From CAYYJS01 sp964472315 (lineage in GTDB: Bacteria > Verrucomicrobiota > Kiritimatiellia > UBA8416), in contig CAYYJS010000031.1 of NCBI GenBank assembly GCA_964472315.1, positions 1-37,683 on the forward strand: a stretch of DNA of 37,683 bases, read 5' to 3'. The number at the start of each line of letters is the position of its first letter. Position 1 is the first letter of the stretch. The notes below the pieces were generated by a model, which was not told where the DNA came from, made no database searches, and saw only the letters and a list, made by a program, of their open reading frames with translations. Of this stretch, positions 33,363-37,683 are shown piece by piece. A program made the position numbers and the translations under genes.

Positions 33363-34310
33363 CTATGCGTGAGCGTCAACCCGCATCCGCGCAAGGAGTT
33401 GCTCGATGCGGTGGCGCGGCGGCACGTGCGATCCGGCCAGCTCGACGGCGGCGCTGCCGGCCGCCACCGCGTGGGCGGCGGCCTCTGGCGTCAGCGTTCC
33501 GGCCGCGAAGAAATGGTGACAGAACTCCCCGAGCATCACATCGCCGGCCGCGGTCGTATCCACCGTCTGCACGGCGGGCGCCGCACAGAACAGGAGATGG
33601 CCATCGTGTGCGAACCATGCGCCGCGGGCGCCGTCGGACAGCACCACGGTCATCCCGGTCGCCGCCAGCGACCGCAACACGCGTTGGATCGCGCGGTCAT
33701 CCGGCAGGGGTTCGCCAACCAACGCCTCGCATTCCTCGCGATTGGGCTTGATCATATCCGGTTGCGCGCCGACGGCGGCCGCCAACGCAGGACCGGATGT
33801 GTCCACGACGACCCGTTTCCCGCGCGCCTTCAGACGTTGCACCAGCGATGGATAGGTCGATACGGGCCACTGTTCGGGCAGGGAACCGCTGACCACCACG
33901 ATATCGGCGGCGGCGACGGCATCGATGCATCGGTTCAGCAGACTGTCGGAGAACGCCAGTTCCGGGAACGCCGCGCGGTTGACCTTCAGTTCACGGCTGC
34001 CGTCGGTAATCATGAGGTTCGCGCGCGTCGCGTGCGCCACGGTAACGAACGCGAACGCGATCCCGCGCTCGGCGCAGTACCGTCGGTAGTCGTCGGCGAC
34101 GTCCTGACCGAGGAGTCCGGCGACGCATGCCGGCGAGCCGCACGCGGCAAGCTGCTTCGCGACGTTCAACCCCTTGCCGCCCGGCACCCGCGTCTCCCCG
34201 CACGCGCGCACCACGCCGCCCAGCGCCAGCGGCCCCGTCACGCGGATCGTACAGTCAACCGCCGGCGACAGCGTCACCGTCGCGAACCCGCATGCCTTGC
34301 TCACGCTCAT
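33363..34310 (-). CDS. PfkB-family hexose kinase (1-phosphofructokinase-like)
   Basis: The protein has 315 aa. The signatures of the 1-phosphofructokinase/tagatose-6-phosphate kinase group are present: VTLSPAVDCTIRV at the start, VPGGKGLNVAKQLAACG (residues 43-59), MIKPNREECEAL, and VDTTAAGDVMLGEF near residue 250 with the catalytic Asp. The usual GAGD anion-hole motif reads AAGD here. The enzyme phosphorylates a sugar phosphate, probably fructose 1-phosphate or tagatose 6-phosphate. No PTS component is nearby. It may feed the lower end of the neighbouring sugar cluster into glycolysis. Confidence 0.88.
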   Translation of the reverse strand: MSVSKACGFATVTLSPAVDCTIRVTGPLALGGVVRACGETRVPGGKGLNVAKQLAACGSPACVAGLLGQDVADDYRRYCAERGIAFAFVTVAHATRANLMITDGSRELKVNRAAFPELAFSDSLLNRCIDAVAAADIVVVSGSLPEQWPVSTYPSLVQRLKARGKRVVVDTSGPALAAAVGAQPDMIKPNREECEALVGEPLPDDRAIQRVLRSLAATGMTVVLSDGARGAWFAHDGHLLFCAAPAVQTVDTTAAGDVMLGEFCHHFFAAGTLTPEAAAHAVAAGSAAVELAGSHVPPRHRIEQLLARMRVDAHA

Positions 34311-34456
34311 GCTCGTGCCCTACCCGCCCCGCGCGCCGCCACGACGTCGCGCGGCCGCGCGTCCGACCCGGGCGACGGCGTCGTACCGTCCATGCGGTTG
34401 CACGTCGCACGTCGTCGCAGGCGGCCGCCGGTGCGCATTGTCTCCGTCGGTCCGCG

Positions 34457-37258
34457 CTATTCGGACAGCGCGGCCTGCGCGGCCGCGAGGCGTGCGATCG
34501 GCACGCGGTACGGACTGCAGGAAACGTAGCTGAGACCGACGTTGTGGCAGAAGGCCACGGACTTCGGGTCGCCGCCGTGTTCGCCGCAGATGCCGAGTTT
34601 GATGTCCGGACGCACTTCCTGTCCAAGCCGCACCGCGGTGGCGATGAGGCGACCGACGCCGCGCTGGTCCAGCACCTGGAACGGATCGTAGTCGTAGATG
34701 CCGGCTTTGACATAGTCGCCCAGGAACTTGCCCGCGTCGTCGCGCGAGAACCCGCAGCCCATCTGCGTGAGATCGTTCGTGCCGAAGCTGAAGAACTCCG
34801 CTTCCTGCGCGATCTCGTCGGCGGTGACCGCCGCGCGCGGCACTTCGATCATCGTTCCGATCATCACATGCAGCTTCGTCTTCTTCGCCTTCTCCACCTC
34901 GGCGATCGTGTCGACGATGATCTTCTTCTGAATCGTCAATTCCTTCACGTTGCCGACGAGCGGAACCATGACTTCGGGCTTCGAGCCCTTGACCATGACC
35001 GCGGCTTCGCACAGCGCGCGCACCTGCATGGCCGTCACTTCGGGATAGGTCATGCCAAGACGGCAGCCGCGGTGGCCGAGCATGGGGTTGAACTCATGCA
35101 GCGACTCGACCAGTTTGCGGACTTCCGCGGGTGTCGTGCCCATCTCCGTCGCCATGGCGTTCTGCCCGGCTTCGTCGTGCGGCAGGAACTCGTGCAGCGG
35201 CGGATCCAGCAGACGCACCGTGCAGGGGCGCCCCTTGAGCGCCTTGAAGATGCCCACGAAGTCCTTGCGCTGCAACGGGAGCAGCTCCTTGAGCGCCTGA
35301 CGGTACTGCGCGATGGCCTTGACGGCGGCGAGGTCGGCGGCGCAGAGCTTGTCCAGGGCTTCGACGGTCGTCACGCCGTGCTTGTCCTTCAGCCGCTTCA
35401 CCGTTTCCGCCACGAGGATCAGCCGGCGGAAGGAAACGATGCGGTCGCCTTCGAAGAACATGTGTTCGGTGCGGCAGAGCCCGATGCCCTCGGCGCCGAA
35501 CTTGACCGCCACGGCGGCGTCGTGGGGCGTGTCCGCGTTCGTGCGCACCTTGAGGGTCCGGTACTTGTCGGCCAGCGCCATGATCATGCCGAAGGGTCCG
35601 GTCAACTGCGGGTCGACCGTATCGACCGCGCCCTGATAGACGGCTCCGGTGGAGCCGTTGAGGGAGATGTAGTCGCCTTCCTTGATCGTCACCGCGCCAA
35701 CCGTGAATGTCCTGGCCTTGTAGTCGATCGACACATCGCCGGCGCCGGCCACGCAGCACTTGCCCATGCCACGCGCCACCACGGCCGCGTGCGAGGTCAT
35801 CCCGCCCCGGGCCGTCAGAATGCCCTTCGCCACCGCCATGCCGCCGATATCCTCGGGGCTGGTTTCGATGCGGCACAGGATCACCGTCTTACCCGCCAGC
35901 GCCCAGCGCTCCGCCTCCTCGGCGGTGAATACCACCTGGCCGGCGGCGGCGCCCGGCGACGCGGGCAACCCGACCGCCAGCTTGACGGCCTTGTCTTCGG
36001 ACGCCTTCACGAACACCGGGTGCAGCAACTGATCGAGCGAGGTCGGGTTGACGCGCATCACGGCTTCCTTCTCCGAGATGAGCCCTTCCTTGACCAGATC
36101 GGTCGCGATCTTCACGGCGGCCGCGGCCGTGCGCTTGCCGTTGCGCGTCTGCAACATGTACAGCGTACCGTCTTCGATCGTGAACTCCAGGTCCTGCATA
36201 TCCCGGTAGTGCTTCTCGAGCTTGCGCCGGATCGCGTCGAGCTGCTTGAAGACCTTGGGCATCGCCTCTTCGAGCGACGGGTACTCGCGTTTGCGGATCT
36301 CCTCGGCGACGCCCTGCGACTTCGCCCAGGCCCGCGAGCCCTTGAGCGTGATCTGCTGGGGCGTGCGGATGCCGGCAACCACATCCTCGCCCTGCGCGTT
36401 GATCAGGTATTCGCCGTAGAAGAAGGCGTTTTCACCGGTGGACGGATCGCGCGTGAAGGCCACACCGGTGGCGGAATTGAGGCCGGAATTGCCGAACACC
36501 ATCGCCTGCACGTTCACGGCCGTGCCGAGCAGGCCGCGGATATCGTTGAGCTGGCGGTACTTGATGGCGCGCGGGTTGTTCCACGATCCGAAGACGGCGT
36601 CGACGCCGGCCATGAGCTGCTCCATGGGGTCCGTGGGAAATTCCCGGCCGGTGTCGCGTTTGACGACCGCCTTGTAGCGCGCGATCACCTGTTTGAGGTC
36701 GTCGACGGTGAGCTGGGTGTCGAGTTTGACATTGCGGGCCGTCTTGACGGCCTGCAGCTCATGTTCGAAATCGTGGTGCGGAACGCCCATCACGACGTCG
36801 CCGAACATCTGCACGAAGCGGCGGTACGAGTCCATGACGAAGCGCTCGTTGCCGGTGCGGTCGATCATCGCCTGCACCGTCTCGGGGTTCAGCCCGAGGT
36901 TGAGCACCGTATCCATCATGCCGGGCATCGAAGCCGCCGCGCCGGAACGAACGGACAGCAGCAGCGGATTCGGCCCCTTGCCAAACGTCTTCCCGGTATC
37001 CTTCTGCAACTGCTTGAGCGCGACTTCGACCTGGCCCTTGATGGCCGCGAAGAGCTTGTCCCTGCCGATCGTGTAGTATTCGGCGCAGGCTTCCGTCGTG
37101 ATGGTGAATCCGGGTGGCACCGGCATGCCCAGGTCGGCCATGTCGGCCAGATTGGCGCCCTTGCCGCCGAGGAGCGCTTTCATCGAGCCCTTGCCCTCGG
37201 TCTTCACACCGCCGAAGGAATACACATACTTCTTTGCCGTCGTCTTCTTCGCTGCCAT
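34457..37258 (-). CDS. ppdK: Pyruvate phosphate dikinase
   Basis: The protein has 933 aa. The N-terminal ATP-grasp domain begins KKYVYSFGG, then LLGGKGANLADM. The phosphohistidine swivelling domain has GGMTSHAAVVARGMG with His490. The C-terminal PEP/pyruvate barrel ends with LGICGEHGGDPKS (catalytic Cys in GICGEHG). It interconverts pyruvate, ATP and phosphate with PEP, AMP and pyrophosphate, and in anaerobes it often works as a glycolytic pyruvate kinase that saves energy. The ATG at 37258 is preceded by AGGAGA (37267-37272). The chain is longer than the 874 aa of the classic bacterial enzyme but shows no fusion. Confidence 0.96.
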   Translation of the reverse strand: MAAKKTTAKKYVYSFGGVKTEGKGSMKALLGGKGANLADMADLGMPVPPGFTITTEACAEYYTIGRDKLFAAIKGQVEVALKQLQKDTGKTFGKGPNPLLLSVRSGAAASMPGMMDTVLNLGLNPETVQAMIDRTGNERFVMDSYRRFVQMFGDVVMGVPHHDFEHELQAVKTARNVKLDTQLTVDDLKQVIARYKAVVKRDTGREFPTDPMEQLMAGVDAVFGSWNNPRAIKYRQLNDIRGLLGTAVNVQAMVFGNSGLNSATGVAFTRDPSTGENAFFYGEYLINAQGEDVVAGIRTPQQITLKGSRAWAKSQGVAEEIRKREYPSLEEAMPKVFKQLDAIRRKLEKHYRDMQDLEFTIEDGTLYMLQTRNGKRTAAAAVKIATDLVKEGLISEKEAVMRVNPTSLDQLLHPVFVKASEDKAVKLAVGLPASPGAAAGQVVFTAEEAERWALAGKTVILCRIETSPEDIGGMAVAKGILTARGGMTSHAAVVARGMGKCCVAGAGDVSIDYKARTFTVGAVTIKEGDYISLNGSTGAVYQGAVDTVDPQLTGPFGMIMALADKYRTLKVRTNADTPHDAAVAVKFGAEGIGLCRTEHMFFEGDRIVSFRRLILVAETVKRLKDKHGVTTVEALDKLCAADLAAVKAIAQYRQALKELLPLQRKDFVGIFKALKGRPCTVRLLDPPLHEFLPHDEAGQNAMATEMGTTPAEVRKLVESLHEFNPMLGHRGCRLGMTYPEVTAMQVRALCEAAVMVKGSKPEVMVPLVGNVKELTIQKKIIVDTIAEVEKAKKTKLHVMIGTMIEVPRAAVTADEIAQEAEFFSFGTNDLTQMGCGFSRDDAGKFLGDYVKAGIYDYDPFQVLDQRGVGRLIATAVRLGQEVRPDIKLGICGEHGGDPKSVAFCHNVGLSYVSCSPYRVPIARLAAAQAALSE

Positions 37259-37487
37259 GGATTGCTTCTCCTGTCATCAAGGGGTAAACCGACGCGATCC
37301 GTCACTGACCCTCACGCACCGGCGCACCGCGTTTTCCGTATGCGAACAAAGCGCTGGAGACTGTACCAGAGGACACCGCGAAGTCAACGCGGGGCTGACG
37401 ACGGTCCACGCTCGGGGAAAGCGAACGACAACATCAGTGCGCCGCCGATATGAACCCGTATGCGTGTTCCCCACACTGCCCGGTGCA
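37259..37487. other. Upstream region of ppdK
   Basis: Apart from the ppdK ribosome-binding site I see no convincing gene or structure in these 229 bases. Open frames exist on both strands but lack coding features. The ppdK promoter should be here. Confidence 0.4.
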
Positions 37488-37646
37488 GTGAAACGAGGCA
37501 GACAGAGGCGCGCGACGCGTGCCGCCTACGGCGTGTCCGGAGCGGTGGTTGCGCTGTTTGTCGCCGTTGGTATGATGGTGATTCTCGGGTATCTTTGGCC
37601 GGGCACGCTGGTCGGCTATGCAAAGGAGATCACTAGCATCCCATAG
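37488..37646 (+). CDS. Possible small single-pass membrane protein
   Basis: A GTG at 37488 opens a 52-codon frame with an Arg/Lys-rich start (VKRGRQRRATR), then a hydrophobic helix (GAVVALFVAVGMMVILGYLW), then a short polar tail. This is the shape of a small membrane protein, with an inside-positive start. ACGAGG lies just inside the frame, so a later GTG at 37533 is another possible start. No family is recognised, and the frame may be chance. Confidence 0.25.
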   Translation: MKRGRQRRATRAAYGVSGAVVALFVAVGMMVILGYLWPGTLVGYAKEITSIP

Positions 37647-37683
37647 GCTTTCCCGCGAGCTGGCACGATTCCCCCAACCACCG

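Noticed and set aside
34127..37453. A long plus-strand open frame
   Set aside because: It is antisense to pyruvate phosphate dikinase, an unmistakable gene. The antisense product has no recognisable domain.

Overview
The window is GC-rich bacterial chromosomal DNA with no rRNA, tRNA, CRISPR or phage genes that I could see. The gene content suggests an uncultured member of the PVC group (Kiritimatiellota, Lentisphaerota or Verrucomicrobiota): a DUF6259-type glycosidase, a Gfo/Idh/MocA-aldo/keto reductase fusion, uroporphyrinogen-decarboxylase-like proteins, an AAA-ATPase/PD-(D/E)XK (DUF1703-type) protein, and four-helix-bundle (S23) proteins. This assignment is an inference from family content, not from a marker gene.

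Layout. 1-4019 (+): a tight four-gene operon of a divergent GrpE-like protein, a short Hsp70, a DUF432-like protein and an MscS channel. 4060-9952 (-): a three-gene RND efflux operon (adaptor, HAE1 pump, TolC-type lipoprotein) joined by 4-base overlaps. 10249-13834 (+): a type II NADH dehydrogenase-like flavoprotein, pterin-4a-carbinolamine dehydratase and a Kup potassium transporter. 13890-14897 (-): an SrkA/YihE-like kinase. 14894-15530 (-): debris of a type I restriction-modification locus (HsdR start, four-helix/zinc-ribbon protein, HsdM start). 15698-17710 (+): the oxidoreductase fusion. 17754-18915: a gene graveyard (acetyltransferase-like, XylR/AraC-like and heparinase/PKD-like fragments). 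18960-20525 (-): the AAA-ATPase/nuclease protein. 20821-21823 (+): a URO-D-like gene broken by an internal deletion.

21940-32621 (+) is a carbohydrate-utilisation cluster: LacI regulator, DUF6259-like TIM-barrel hydrolase, six-hairpin glycosidase-like protein, cupin-type probable sugar isomerase, sugar phosphate isomerase/epimerase and GH31 glucosidase. The likely logic is regulated hydrolysis of an alpha-linked glycoside followed by isomerisation or epimerisation of the released sugar. 32691-37258 (-): a thioredoxin-like lipoprotein, a PfkB-family hexose kinase and pyruvate phosphate dikinase.

The most striking object lies inside the sugar cluster, at about 26944-27905. A small four-helix-bundle (S23/IVP-type) gene is enclosed by two arrays of heptamers (GCGTGTC-like) punctuated by hexamers (GGGAGA-like). 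The arrays are in opposite orientation, so a transcript could fold into a long stem with the gene in the loop. The right array, 369 bp, resolves with no leftover base into about 41 heptamers and 14 hexamers. This looks like a compact insertion module that I do not recognise as a described element.
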